A stretch of 64,000 nt of DNA from contig NZ_NITZ01000011.1 of the NCBI RefSeq assembly GCF_002632615.1, positions 62,001-126,000 of the forward strand. Reading direction: 5' to 3'. This stretch comes from Xenorhabdus miraniensis. Its GTDB lineage: Bacteria; Pseudomonadota; Gammaproteobacteria; Enterobacterales; Enterobacteriaceae. The position numbers and the translations under genes are program-made. Below the pieces are notes generated by a model that was given only the letters and a program-made list of their open reading frames with translations, did not search any database and was not told where the DNA came from. Numbering within the stretch: position 1 is the first letter of the stretch; the number at the start of each line of letters is the position of its first letter. Of the stretch, positions 1 through 10,594 are shown in pieces.

Positions 1-27
1 CATTCCGGGTTACATTGTGTCTTTACT

Positions 28-57
28 TCCAGTCACATAGCTGACTATATGACTGGA
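28..57. terminator. Inverted repeat beyond the PKS stop, possible terminator
   Basis: A 13-bp near-perfect inverted repeat (arms tccagtcacatag and ctatatgactgga, one wobble) with a 4-nt loop lies about 60 bp past the PKS stop codon, in the direction of PKS transcription. No clear U-tract follows it on the minus strand, so it may only be a transcript-end structure. A weaker hairpin (ccttcac/gtgaagg, 65-96) lies between it and the gene. The rest of 1-114 shows no gene. Confidence 0.35.
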
Positions 58-114
58 ATGATGCCCTTCACTAAAAAACAAGCTGAAAGGTGAAGGATTT
101 ATTAAGCCACTTTA

Positions 115-3100
115 TTAACCGAGAATATCAATGACGGAATCCAATTCCGATTTTATGAGATTCAAGTCATTTAACCTATTCTTGTCATGGTCATTATCCT
201 GACACGACGCAATCAACTCGTTCATTTTTCCATTAATAAAAGAGAATGAACTTTCGAATTGTTCGGCATGCTCTGGTTTTACGAGAATTAAAAACCGCCT
301 TAATGAATTAATTTGATTATTCCAACGTGTAAATATTTCCTCCAAATCCTTAGCCGTACTGTTCGTTAATAGCTCCGGGGTTTCAATAATTTTTTCTATC
401 GCGGCCAGACCTATATAACAAGTAAACTCATTTTCATTATATTTTATCTCTTCTTTTCTTCTAAAATCATTAATCAGATTATTTAAAATGAGTTCCTTCT
501 GTCCACGGCTATCAGGAAAATCACCAGTGCAATTTACGGTAATGACTAAATAAGGCCGGGATTTATTGAAGACTTCATGTGACGCCATAAAATCTAAACC
601 TCTAAACCCAACAACCGTCTTCTCAAATTCCTGTGTGCTGATCTCCCCAAAGTATTGGAAGCTTCCATCATATATTTGATACCCTGAGTCGGTCTTTCCA
701 ACCAGCACAAAAACATGCGGGATTGTCTCATCTTCCAGCACGATATCCTGGAATAGCGGCCTGGTTATATACTCCGCCTCTGATAAACCGTATGAAGGTG
801 AAAAAGGCAGATAGTAGTCACTTCCGGTTACAATGACGACATTTCCAAGCGATAACTCTTTTTCACAGTAGCTCTGATAGGATTCGTAATCTTCGAAGAA
901 TTTCTTAGCATAAGAGAAGGCATAATTTTCTTCTAATGCAGGCCAGCCAAGCATATTACCAAAGTTAACCTCCTGATTAGATAATTTAACCTTATTTTCA
1001 GCCTGTTGTAATACAATGCCAATTAAGTGGCTGCCATCTGAAACCTGCATAATGGCATCATCGCAGTTTAGATGGTGTTCATGTTTCAGTTTTTCTCTGA
1101 CTGCTGAATATAAGCAACTGGCATATGTTGGATATAATTCAGGTGAAAAATTCTCATTGAATTTCCAACCCTTATATTCAATCTTGAGGTCATTATTTAA
1201 TATCTGGCTTATCTCAGCCAGAGTCTGGCCCGACAACAACATATTCATGTTAATCGGTAAATTGATTGCCTTCGCTTTTGCAACCACTTGCACTGCGGAG
1301 AGAGAACTCCCGCCCAGAGAAATAAAGTCATCACTGTTTTCAATGCTATCAATACCAAGAATGCGTTTCCAAATAGAACCTAACTCGGTGATAACGCTAT
1401 CCCGTTCCTGTACCAGCAAGTTGATATTTGTGTTGGCCGCTCTGATTGTGTTGGTCACTTTAGCGTGTTCTTCTTTTCTTTGCTCTTTTTCAACAACATG
1501 AGGGGAATTGCCGGAAAATAATGCCTGCAACCTTTTTATATCTGTCGGGTATGCTTTTCCGCGTATCGGTGTTGGGGGAAGATGAATCAATTCAGGTTGC
1601 TGAACATTGATCTCCTGCTGCCAATTCACATCAATACCCTGTAAGGCGATCAGGGCTAATTTTTCTATCAGCTCATTATGGTGACTCATGTCTCTGGTTT
1701 TATGGCTTTGCCACGAGATACAAGCATGATTTACGCCATAATCTGAGTGATTCTGAACGAAAGTAGAAAGCCCATTTCCTGGCCCGACTTCTATAAACAG
1801 GCAATTTTCATTTTCTAAGGCCGTCGTAATAGATTGTTTAAAGCGTACAGGTTGGCGAATATGATTAACCCAATAGTCACTTGCTATGACTTTGTTATTA
1901 TCAATCCACGTACCCGTTACATTCGATATAAAATCAATTTGAGGCTTATTAAGTGTGATTTCTCTGAGAGCCTGACTATATTTGTCCAGAACAGGATCCA
2001 TATAACAGGTATGGAACGCTCTTTTAATTTCCAGACGTTTCGTTTTAATTAATAACCCGCGACAAATTTCTTCGAATTGAGTTATTCCATCATCAGATCC
2101 CGCGACAACACAAAGCTCACTACTATTGTCCAAAGCAATTTCAATATCCTCAGTTAATATTTCTTTCACTTTCTCTGATGAAGACATTACAGCAAGCATT
2201 GCCGCCGCTGCTGTCGACTGCATACATTGACCGCGAATACAGATAATTCTAACCGCATCTTCGTATGAGAATACTCCGGCCAATGTCGCTGCCACGTATT
2301 CCCCCAAACTATGGCCTATCATTACATCGGGGGTAATACCATAAGATTTCAGAACTTGTGCCAGCGCATATTCGATAATAAACAGCAATGGTTGGACAAA
2401 TTCCGTTTCGTAAACATGTTCATCCTGAGAGCCATTAATAAGCAGTGCTTTCAAGTCAGTTGTGCAATAATTATTCGCTATTAAAAATCCTTTATCACAC
2501 CATTGCTTAAATAACACATTGTTGTTGTAAAGATCTTGCCCCATAGCCCTATATTGAACACCTTGACCAGGGAACAAAAATACCACTTTTCTCTTAATAC
2601 CAAGTGACAGATTAATATTATCTTTTTCTGTTGAAGACAGCGCCTGAATCAATTCATCACGATTGTTTACTGTCGCAACAAATTGTGATGCCATTGGCTC
2701 CCTTAACATCAGACTATAAGCGACATCACTCACATTCAGTTGTTGGTTATCGCTCTGAACTACCTGCTTTAACTGTTTTTTATAGGATTGCAATGATTTC
2801 TCATCCGGTGCTGACAAGATTAATGGCAATCGATTATTGATGTTTTGTCTGGACGATTTGCTCTGATCAACCTGAAACTCTTCCAGTACAATATGCACAT
2901 TCGTTCCACCCAGACCAAAAGAACTGACGCCTGCCCTGATTGGATTTTTACTATCACGTAATTCCGTATATTGGTTATTGATAATAAATGGACTGTTCGT
3001 AATATCCATTTCTTTATTGGGACGGGCGAAATTTATCGTGGGTGGCAACACCCTATATTTGATGGATAATGCAGCTTTAATCAGCCCCGTAATTCCAGAA

Positions 3101-6100
3101 GCAAAATTCAGGTGTCCTATATTTGATTTCACACTGCCAATTCTGCAATAGTTCTTTTTATCCGTTGAAAAAGCCTGTTTCAGCGCATTGAACTCAATGG
3201 GATCACCCAAATTCGTTCCCGTACCATGTGTTTCTATAAAGTTGATACTTTCTGATGATACATTTGCATCTCGTAATGCAGCCTGAATAACATCAATCTG
3301 ACCTTTTGTGCTTGGCGCCGTGTAACCGACTTTCATGCCCCCATCATTGTTAATGGCACTGCCGATAATAGTCGCATAAATATTATCCTTGTCTGCTATT
3401 GCTTGTTTTAGTGGTTTCAGAACCACCATACCAACGCCATCACTAAATACCGTCCCGTTTGCTTGAATATCAAATGGCCGGCATTTTCCATCCTTAGAGT
3501 AAATCATACCCTCTTCAAATAAATAGCCCGCTTTGATGGGCAAGGTAATTGAAACACCGCCTGCCAGAGCGACATCACATTCTCCTGCACGCAGTGATTT
3601 AACGGCTTCACTAACGGCAACAAGCGATGAAGAGCAGGCCGTTGAAATAACCATACTTGGCCCGGACAAGTTTAATTTATATGACACGCTCGTCGACATA
3701 TAATCTTTGTCTGCAACCACCATAGCGCTATATTGACCAGCACTGCCTTCCGCCGTTGCCATTGCCTGCGCTAGCCATTGTAAATTCCCTGATGCAGCCG
3801 CATATAAGCCGATTTTTAGCTTATTGTTTTTTGTCGATATTCCCGCATCCTGCAATGCCTGCCAACTGCAAGTGTGCATCGCCCGTACTTGCGGATCCAT
3901 TTGACGCGCTTCGTAAGGGGTATAGCCAAAGAATTCAGCATCAAACTCACCCGAATGAGGCATAATACCTTTGGCACGAATATAATTCGGATTGTCTAAT
4001 AATGCTGAATCAATGCCTTCTTCAATGAGCTCTTCCTTACTCATTGTGCTGATTGATTCTTTTCCGTAGCATAAGTTATCCCAAAATTCGTGAATATCCT
4101 CAGCCCCCGGGAATTTTCCGGCTACGCCGATAATCGCAATATGTTTATCAAATATCGCTTCCGATTTAACCCTGCTTTCAGTTGGATAAGAACTGTCATA
4201 GCTATCTTCAACGCTTTCATCCTGAACGTTATCGGTGCTGACTGTTCCAAACTGATTGGTTATATGGTCAGCTAATAGATCAGAAGTGGGATAACTAAAC
4301 ATATCAACAACGGAAATATCGATATTGAGTGCATCAGTTAATCTTTTATTGACTTGAACCAGATCCAATGAGTTAGCACCTAATTCAAAGAAATTATCTT
4401 CACGGTTAATATGGGCTACTTTTAAAAAGTCTTTCCACACCGAAAGGATAGTTTCTACGATTTGGGCTTTGGAAATTGTTTTTCGTTGGGATTTATTGAC
4501 TTTATTAATATCGAACGTTTTTAAATGAGTACCAACCCATTGTGTAAAGCGTTTATCTAAATCACCGGTGGAAACAATAAGTTGTCCTCTTAATGGTGAT
4601 TGTAAAACACGCTCTAAAATTTTAATCCCTTCATCAGGCTCGATTAAAAGCTGACTCAATGAGGAGCCTAGCGCATCACCCGCATCATTACGTTCGAAAA
4701 CCCATCCATCCCAGTTAACACTAATCCAGGGCTTACCTTTCTTGTTTTGTTGTTGCGCAAAAGAATCAGCAAACGCACTGACAGAACTATATGCAGAAAA
4801 ACTCAATCCGCCCAGTATCGCGGCAATTGAAGAACAAAGCAGGCAAAAATCCAGCGGCTGATTTTCTGTTAATTCTGCCAGAATTTTATAAGCCTCAACT
4901 TTGGTTTCTAATTGTGGTAAACAGGCGTCCAGCGTTATCCTATTAATGCCCTGGAATGAGTTTCCTTCCGTGACACCCGCCGCACAGATGATGCCATTTA
5001 ATTCTCCATATTGTTCAGCGATCGTCGCTAATAAACGTTGCATTGCAGACTTATCAGCGACATTGGCAGCATAATAAGCTAAGTTTCCTGTACCAAGATC
5101 GGAAAGTTTATCGAGCCGCTGCAATACTTCGAAGGATGGCGAGTGCGATTTAATGGCTTGTTTCCATTCGTGCTGATCAGGTAATTCCCTTCGTCCAGAA
5201 AGTATCACGGTCGCCTGATATTCTTTCAGGAGATATTCTGCAAATAAAAGCCCTAAATCCCCCAATCCTCCGGTAATAAGGTATATACCCTGCGGTTTAA
5301 GGAGCGAGTGCTCTTTTAATGGATTTACTGCAAGCCGCTCATAGGTTTGTTTTGAACAACCCTCTTTTGTCCGGCGAACAATAAAGCGCTCATCAGTTGC
5401 TAATAATTCTTCAGTTAATATCTCACAGGTTTTTTCAATCGATTCTGTCGGGTTGATTTGTACTAATCTGGGATAACATTTGCTGACTTCTTGCGTAATG
5501 ACTTTTACTAAGCCATTGAGCATATTGGATTCAGGTTGTTCTGTATTAACCAGCAACAAACGGAAATCACACATATTTCCGACTGTTGTCCATGCCTGAA
5601 TCAGGGTAATGGCAGAAAACCATGTGTTTTTTACTTCCTGGCTTCCCGATAAAGGCCAGGCAAATATTATCGAATCAGGTTGTAATTGATTCTCTTTTAA
5701 TTCATTAAACAGCCTTTCGAAATGGCTGGCTTCCCCTGCTGATAATGTAATGACATTGTTCGCAGTGGTATAATTATCACCTGATAACACAAACCTTACT
5801 GCTTTTTCGTCAATATTCATATGACGACAAAGAGGTTCGCACCACTCGATATCCGGCACAAAACAGAGCGCCATTTTCACATCAGATTGGCTCGATTTAT
5901 TGGGTAAGAGAGCATCCTGCCATACTTCACCATAGAGCCATTCTGAGATGTTATTTTTGGGGATTCGAATTTCAGATACTTTTTCTGAATAACTCAAACT
6001 GGTGCCGGAGCTTCCAAGCTTCATATCTTCTGAAATAAATTGATAACCGGGTAAACTCACTCGTTTTGGATTCAGATCTTGGTAAATAACCGGCCAATTG

Positions 6101-9100
6101 ACAGATTGGCCTTTCATCCAGAGTTGCCCAAGTAATTTTAATAAATAAACTCTGTCGTTTTCCTCTTCTAATGGATGACGCATCACATTAATAACAGAGA
6201 TATCTGGATTCGTCGCAACAATCTGTTTAACAAACGTAGACAATGTTCTGCCCGGCCCGACTTCAATAAAGGTATTCAGCTCAGGCTGTTCCAAACAAGT
6301 CAGAATACCTTGATGAAATTCGACTGTCTGACACAAGTGTGAAACCCAATAATCGACAGAATTTGCTTGTTCTGCCGTGATCCATTGGCCCGTTACATTT
6401 GATATGTAGGCTTTATTGGGCTTTTTCCACTTTATCTCCCTCAAAGCCTGTTTAAATTTCTCTACAGCAGGCTTCATCATTGCGGTATGAAAGGCGTGAG
6501 AAGTTTCCAGTAATCGGGTACGGTAATTTTGTGCCATCAAATTCTGCTGAACTTTCTCAACTTCAACCTGCGGCCCCGCGATAACACAGGCACTTGATGA
6601 GTTTACCGTTGCCAACGTGACTTTATCTGTCAAATAAGGCTCAATATCCTCTCTGCCCGCTGAAACACTCAGCATCGCTCCGGGCTCACATTCCTGCATG
6701 ATAAGGCCCCTGACAGCAACGAGTTTCAGGGCCTCATCCAATGTCATGACGCCTGCCATTGCTGCGGCAACGTATTCACCAATGCTATGGCCAATCATTG
6801 CATTAGTTTCTATTCCCAGTGCCTCCAAGGTCTTGGCAAGAGAATAAGATACGGCAAAAATAATCGGCTGGGTAAATTGAGTATTACGGAGTTTTTCTGC
6901 ACTCTCCTGACTTTTCTCATCATAAAGTAATGCGAGTAAATTTATTCCAAAATGCGCTAACAGATATTCATGACACTCATCAAGCTGCATTCTGAAAATA
7001 CTCAGCTCATTATATAAATCCCTTGCCATATTGATATATTGAGCACCCTGACCGGGGAACATCAATACAATACCCGGTATGTGATCAGAGGAAATTTCCG
7101 CGATCTTGTTTGTCTCTGTAACACCAGATAATGCGGCGTTAAGTTCCTCTGTATTTCCTGCAACAAACGAGGTGCGATATTCATATTCTCCTCTTCCAAC
7201 TTGGAGTGTATAAGCAATATCAGAAAGCGCCTTTCTATGAACATCTGCACTCAAAAACCGGCTCAGGGCTTCTGCCGTTTTAATCACCCCTTCTCTGCTT
7301 TTGCTTGAAAGTGTGATGAGTTCTGCACGATCCCGCTCGTGACCGGCTTGATCTGAGATTGATTGGACGGTCATATGCACATTGGTTCCGCCAATGCCAA
7401 ATGAACTGACACCTGCGGTCCTGATGTTACTGTTATCCTCCCAATCAGTGGCGGTATTGATCAAACGGAACCGTGTACCTTCTAACGATAAATGATGTGC
7501 TGTTTCAGTATGGCAAGTGGGTGGGATCTTCTTATTTTTCAACACCAGCAGTGCCTTAATAACCCCTGCAACACCTGCCGCGCTATCGGTGTGACCAATG
7601 TTCGATTTAACGCTGCCAATATGACACGTTTTGGGATTGTCGCTTGTGACGTTTAAAGCTTCTTTGATGCCTTCTAATTCAACTTCATCTCCAACCAGTG
7701 TTGCCGTTCCATGTGCTTCCAGATATTCAACATCATTGGCAGAGAGACCCGCCATTTCTAAAGATTGCTTGATACAGGCAGACTGCCCATTTGCATTCGG
7801 GGCGGTAAAGCCTGCTTTTTCATGGCCATCATTGTTAACACCATAACCAACGATAACGCCATAAATATGATCATTATTTTTAATTGCATCTTCCAGCCTT
7901 TTTAAAGCAATCATGCCAATGCCATCGCTGAAAACAGTACCACTGGCATCTTCAGAAAATGGGCGGCAATGACCATCTGCGCTATTCACCATTCCGTTGA
8001 CATACATGTAACCGCTTTTTATCGGCACGGTGACGGAAACACCTCCGGCCAGTGCCAAATCACACTGATTGACCCGCAGGCTCTGACACGCAAGCGTTAT
8101 GGCTAACGCAGAGCTGGAACACGCGCTCTGAACAGTCACGGCCGGCCCGGTAAGATTCAATTTGTAAGCGATTCTGGTTGTGAGAAATTCCCGGTCATTT
8201 AACAACCCAATACCAAATTGTTCTGTGGTGTCTTGTACTTCATCTTTTACCAAATCCAACCATGCGTAATTAGAGCCGGAAGAGGCGAACAGACCCGTGA
8301 CAGGGCGATATTTTGGGTTACCATATCCCGCATCATCCAGCACTTGCCACGTTATTTCATGCAGCAAACGGAATTGTGGGTCCATATATTGTGATTCACG
8401 TGCTGTATAGCCAAAAGCATCTTTATCAAAATCCAGTGAATGCTCAATAATGCCTTTTGCCCTGATATAATGCTTATTCTTGAAAATGTGTTCAGGAAAT
8501 CCTGCATCGATCAGTTCATCATCCGTAAAGAAAGAAATACCCTCTTTGCCAGACAGTATATTTTTCCAATATTCCTGTATGTTATGGCTTCCGGGGAATC
8601 GGCCGCTCATGCCAACGACGGCAATGGCATGTGCCGGATAATCATTAAATACTCCTTTTTCGCTGCCTGATGCTTTTCCTCTTGCTGCCTTTTTCGACTT
8701 ATTTATGATCTTAGGGGGAGCTTCACTGATTAAGCTGTGTATTTTTTCGGAAAGTTTCTGGCAGGTTGTATAGCGATAAAAATCATTAACTGATAATTTT
8801 ATTGCGTAATGGTTATTGATCTTTTCGTGTAGCTGAACAATATCTAAAGAGCTGGCACCGATATCAAAGAAATTATCCTCTTGCGAAATTTTCTTATTTG
8901 AAAAATAGATTTTAAAAATATCCAGTATATTTTTAGTCAGAGATTTAATGTCGATTTTTTCTGCAAAAATGACACTCTCTTCCTGCTCATCGGTCAGATG
9001 GTGGGGAGTATCTGGTTTTATTAAAGGCTTAAACTCAATTCGATTTGGAAGTTCTTTATAATTTAAGTGTTCTGTCGAAATGGGTTCCATTTGCTCCCAA

Positions 9101-10386
9101 AATTCCTGGAGAACAAGATGCGCATTGGTTCCACCAACGCCAAAGGCACTGACGCCCGCAGTGATGAGTTCATCCGTTTTACTGAGCCAGTTTTTTGTTT
9201 GCGTGTTAACATGAAAAGGTGTTTTTTCTAATTCTAATTTTTTATTTGCTTTCTCAAAATTAATGGATGGCACTAACGTTTTAAAATAGACACATAATGT
9301 GAGTTTTATCAGTGATATTATCCCTGCGGCGGTATCACAATGCCCCACATTTGATTTGACGGAACCTATAGCACAAGATTGTGACCCGTTAAAAACGGCT
9401 TTCAGGGCGGCAATTTCAATCGGATCTCCCAGTAAAGTTCCTGTCCCGTGTGTCTCTATATAACTAATGCTGTCAGGATCAACTTCTGCGACATCTAAGG
9501 CAGCCTGAATAACATTTTGCTGCCCCAGAGTACTAGGGGCAGTAAAACTTATTTTGTCACTGCCATCATTATTAATTGCACTGCCTTTGATAACGGCATA
9601 AATTCTATCGTTATTTTCTATCGCATCACTCAATCTTTTTAATACAACAACACCAACGCCATTACTGAATACCGTACCACCCGCGTGTTCATCAAATACC
9701 CGTGTTTTGCCGTCTGCGCTATTTATCATTCCTTCCTGATACATATAGCCGGATTGATGTGGATGCGTTACGCTGACGCCCCCTGCTAAAGCAACCTCAC
9801 ATTCTCCGGCTTGCAGAGCCTGACACGCTGTATGCACGGCAACTAATGAAGTTGAACATGCTGTTTGTATCGTGACTGACGGGCCGCGTAAATTCAGTAA
9901 ATAGGAAATACGGGAGCAAAATGCCGAGTCATTTAATGTGGCGACATGGAACTGTTCCGCCGCAGAACTGAATGCCGTATTTAATGTTTTAAACCATGAC
10001 CACTGATTACCTGCTCCTGCGTAAACACCAATTTCTCCCGGATAATGTTTGGCATCAATACCAGCATGGTTAAGCGCCTGCCAGCAGGTTTCAATCATCA
10101 AACGCGTTTGCGGGTCCATTTTTTCTGCATCTGAGTAATTAATTGCAAAATAATCAGCGGCAAAATGGTATGGATTGTTGATTATACCTTTGGCAGGAAC
10201 ATAATTTTCATGTAAATATTCTTCAGCCGATACACCATTATTTTCTAATATTTCTTGCGTGAATCTGCTAATACCTTCTTTTCCATCACGGAGCATTTCC
10301 CAAAAATCATGTACGTTATCTGCACCAGGGAACTGACCTGCCATTCCAACTATGGCAACTTCAAGACCAGTAAGATTATTTACCAT
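115..10386 (-). CDS. Three-module type I polyketide synthase with C-terminal BtrH/C39-like domain
   Basis: Modular PKS of 3,423 residues. The domain order I read is KS1 (about 8-430, Cys177), ACP1 (Ser513), KS2 (about 588-1015, Cys756), AT1 (about 1100-1400, Ser1201 in GHSIGEY, HAFH motif typical of malonyl), KR (about 1420-1900, TGGLGDLG nucleotide motif and a Ser/Tyr pair), ACP2 (Ser2006), KS3 (about 2090-2515, Cys2251), AT2 (about 2590-2880, Ser2693 in GHSLGEY, RAFH in place of HAFH), ACP3 (Ser3028) and a C-terminal domain (about 3075-3423). All three KS domains keep both active-site His motifs. KS1 and ACP1 are only about 50 residues apart, so module 1 has no AT. There is no DH, ER, methyltransferase or thioesterase. 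The last domain has Cys3091, His3224 and Asp3240 in the spacing and context of BtrH-like acyltransferases of papain/C39 fold, and I infer it releases the chain. The protein starts directly at KS1, which suits a chain handed over by the upstream NRPS. It is the last gene of the row, 208 bp after the acyl-CoA dehydrogenase. Confidence 0.93.
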   Translation of the reverse strand: MVNNLTGLEVAIVGMAGQFPGADNVHDFWEMLRDGKEGISRFTQEILENNGVSAEEYLHENYVPAKGIINNPYHFAADYFAINYSDAEKMDPQTRLMIETCWQALNHAGIDAKHYPGEIGVYAGAGNQWSWFKTLNTAFSSAAEQFHVATLNDSAFCSRISYLLNLRGPSVTIQTACSTSLVAVHTACQALQAGECEVALAGGVSVTHPHQSGYMYQEGMINSADGKTRVFDEHAGGTVFSNGVGVVVLKRLSDAIENNDRIYAVIKGSAINNDGSDKISFTAPSTLGQQNVIQAALDVAEVDPDSISYIETHGTGTLLGDPIEIAALKAVFNGSQSCAIGSVKSNVGHCDTAAGIISLIKLTLCVYFKTLVPSINFEKANKKLELEKTPFHVNTQTKNWLSKTDELITAGVSAFGVGGTNAHLVLQEFWEQMEPISTEHLNYKELPNRIEFKPLIKPDTPHHLTDEQEESVIFAEKIDIKSLTKNILDIFKIYFSNKKISQEDNFFDIGASSLDIVQLHEKINNHYAIKLSVNDFYRYTTCQKLSEKIHSLISEAPPKIINKSKKAARGKASGSEKGVFNDYPAHAIAVVGMSGRFPGSHNIQEYWKNILSGKEGISFFTDDELIDAGFPEHIFKNKHYIRAKGIIEHSLDFDKDAFGYTARESQYMDPQFRLLHEITWQVLDDAGYGNPKYRPVTGLFASSGSNYAWLDLVKDEVQDTTEQFGIGLLNDREFLTTRIAYKLNLTGPAVTVQSACSSSALAITLACQSLRVNQCDLALAGGVSVTVPIKSGYMYVNGMVNSADGHCRPFSEDASGTVFSDGIGMIALKRLEDAIKNNDHIYGVIVGYGVNNDGHEKAGFTAPNANGQSACIKQSLEMAGLSANDVEYLEAHGTATLVGDEVELEGIKEALNVTSDNPKTCHIGSVKSNIGHTDSAAGVAGVIKALLVLKNKKIPPTCHTETAHHLSLEGTRFRLINTATDWEDNSNIRTAGVSSFGIGGTNVHMTVQSISDQAGHERDRAELITLSSKSREGVIKTAEALSRFLSADVHRKALSDIAYTLQVGRGEYEYRTSFVAGNTEELNAALSGVTETNKIAEISSDHIPGIVLMFPGQGAQYINMARDLYNELSIFRMQLDECHEYLLAHFGINLLALLYDEKSQESAEKLRNTQFTQPIIFAVSYSLAKTLEALGIETNAMIGHSIGEYVAAAMAGVMTLDEALKLVAVRGLIMQECEPGAMLSVSAGREDIEPYLTDKVTLATVNSSSACVIAGPQVEVEKVQQNLMAQNYRTRLLETSHAFHTAMMKPAVEKFKQALREIKWKKPNKAYISNVTGQWITAEQANSVDYWVSHLCQTVEFHQGILTCLEQPELNTFIEVGPGRTLSTFVKQIVATNPDISVINVMRHPLEEENDRVYLLKLLGQLWMKGQSVNWPVIYQDLNPKRVSLPGYQFISEDMKLGSSGTSLSYSEKVSEIRIPKNNISEWLYGEVWQDALLPNKSSQSDVKMALCFVPDIEWCEPLCRHMNIDEKAVRFVLSGDNYTTANNVITLSAGEASHFERLFNELKENQLQPDSIIFAWPLSGSQEVKNTWFSAITLIQAWTTVGNMCDFRLLLVNTEQPESNMLNGLVKVITQEVSKCYPRLVQINPTESIEKTCEILTEELLATDERFIVRRTKEGCSKQTYERLAVNPLKEHSLLKPQGIYLITGGLGDLGLLFAEYLLKEYQATVILSGRRELPDQHEWKQAIKSHSPSFEVLQRLDKLSDLGTGNLAYYAANVADKSAMQRLLATIAEQYGELNGIICAAGVTEGNSFQGINRITLDACLPQLETKVEAYKILAELTENQPLDFCLLCSSIAAILGGLSFSAYSSVSAFADSFAQQQNKKGKPWISVNWDGWVFERNDAGDALGSSLSQLLIEPDEGIKILERVLQSPLRGQLIVSTGDLDKRFTQWVGTHLKTFDINKVNKSQRKTISKAQIVETILSVWKDFLKVAHINREDNFFELGANSLDLVQVNKRLTDALNIDISVVDMFSYPTSDLLADHITNQFGTVSTDNVQDESVEDSYDSSYPTESRVKSEAIFDKHIAIIGVAGKFPGAEDIHEFWDNLCYGKESISTMSKEELIEEGIDSALLDNPNYIRAKGIMPHSGEFDAEFFGYTPYEARQMDPQVRAMHTCSWQALQDAGISTKNNKLKIGLYAAASGNLQWLAQAMATAEGSAGQYSAMVVADKDYMSTSVSYKLNLSGPSMVISTACSSSLVAVSEAVKSLRAGECDVALAGGVSITLPIKAGYLFEEGMIYSKDGKCRPFDIQANGTVFSDGVGMVVLKPLKQAIADKDNIYATIIGSAINNDGGMKVGYTAPSTKGQIDVIQAALRDANVSSESINFIETHGTGTNLGDPIEFNALKQAFSTDKKNYCRIGSVKSNIGHLNFASGITGLIKAALSIKYRVLPPTINFARPNKEMDITNSPFIINNQYTELRDSKNPIRAGVSSFGLGGTNVHIVLEEFQVDQSKSSRQNINNRLPLILSAPDEKSLQSYKKQLKQVVQSDNQQLNVSDVAYSLMLREPMASQFVATVNNRDELIQALSSTEKDNINLSLGIKRKVVFLFPGQGVQYRAMGQDLYNNNVLFKQWCDKGFLIANNYCTTDLKALLINGSQDEHVYETEFVQPLLFIIEYALAQVLKSYGITPDVMIGHSLGEYVAATLAGVFSYEDAVRIICIRGQCMQSTAAAAMLAVMSSSEKVKEILTEDIEIALDNSSELCVVAGSDDGITQFEEICRGLLIKTKRLEIKRAFHTCYMDPVLDKYSQALREITLNKPQIDFISNVTGTWIDNNKVIASDYWVNHIRQPVRFKQSITTALENENCLFIEVGPGNGLSTFVQNHSDYGVNHACISWQSHKTRDMSHHNELIEKLALIALQGIDVNWQQEINVQQPELIHLPPTPIRGKAYPTDIKRLQALFSGNSPHVVEKEQRKEEHAKVTNTIRAANTNINLLVQERDSVITELGSIWKRILGIDSIENSDDFISLGGSSLSAVQVVAKAKAINLPINMNMLLSGQTLAEISQILNNDLKIEYKGWKFNENFSPELYPTYASCLYSAVREKLKHEHHLNCDDAIMQVSDGSHLIGIVLQQAENKVKLSNQEVNFGNMLGWPALEENYAFSYAKKFFEDYESYQSYCEKELSLGNVVIVTGSDYYLPFSPSYGLSEAEYITRPLFQDIVLEDETIPHVFVLVGKTDSGYQIYDGSFQYFGEISTQEFEKTVVGFRGLDFMASHEVFNKSRPYLVITVNCTGDFPDSRGQKELILNNLINDFRRKEEIKYNENEFTCYIGLAAIEKIIETPELLTNSTAKDLEEIFTRWNNQINSLRRFLILVKPEHAEQFESSFSFINGKMNELIASCQDNDHDKNRLNDLNLIKSELDSVIDILG

Positions 10387-10594
10387 AATTAACCTTTATT
10401 ATAATCATTTGTTAATGAAAAAAGTTGGCTTCTTCAATTTAAATAATTAATCATTTCTATAAAGAATAAAATGACATATTGGTTCAAGTCATCAAATTCA
10501 TTACGAATTTCAGTATTCAGATTTCCCCGGATTAGTTTATGTATCTAATTTTTAATTTTCGGGATTTGCTGATAGATTCGTACTCTTATAGGTA

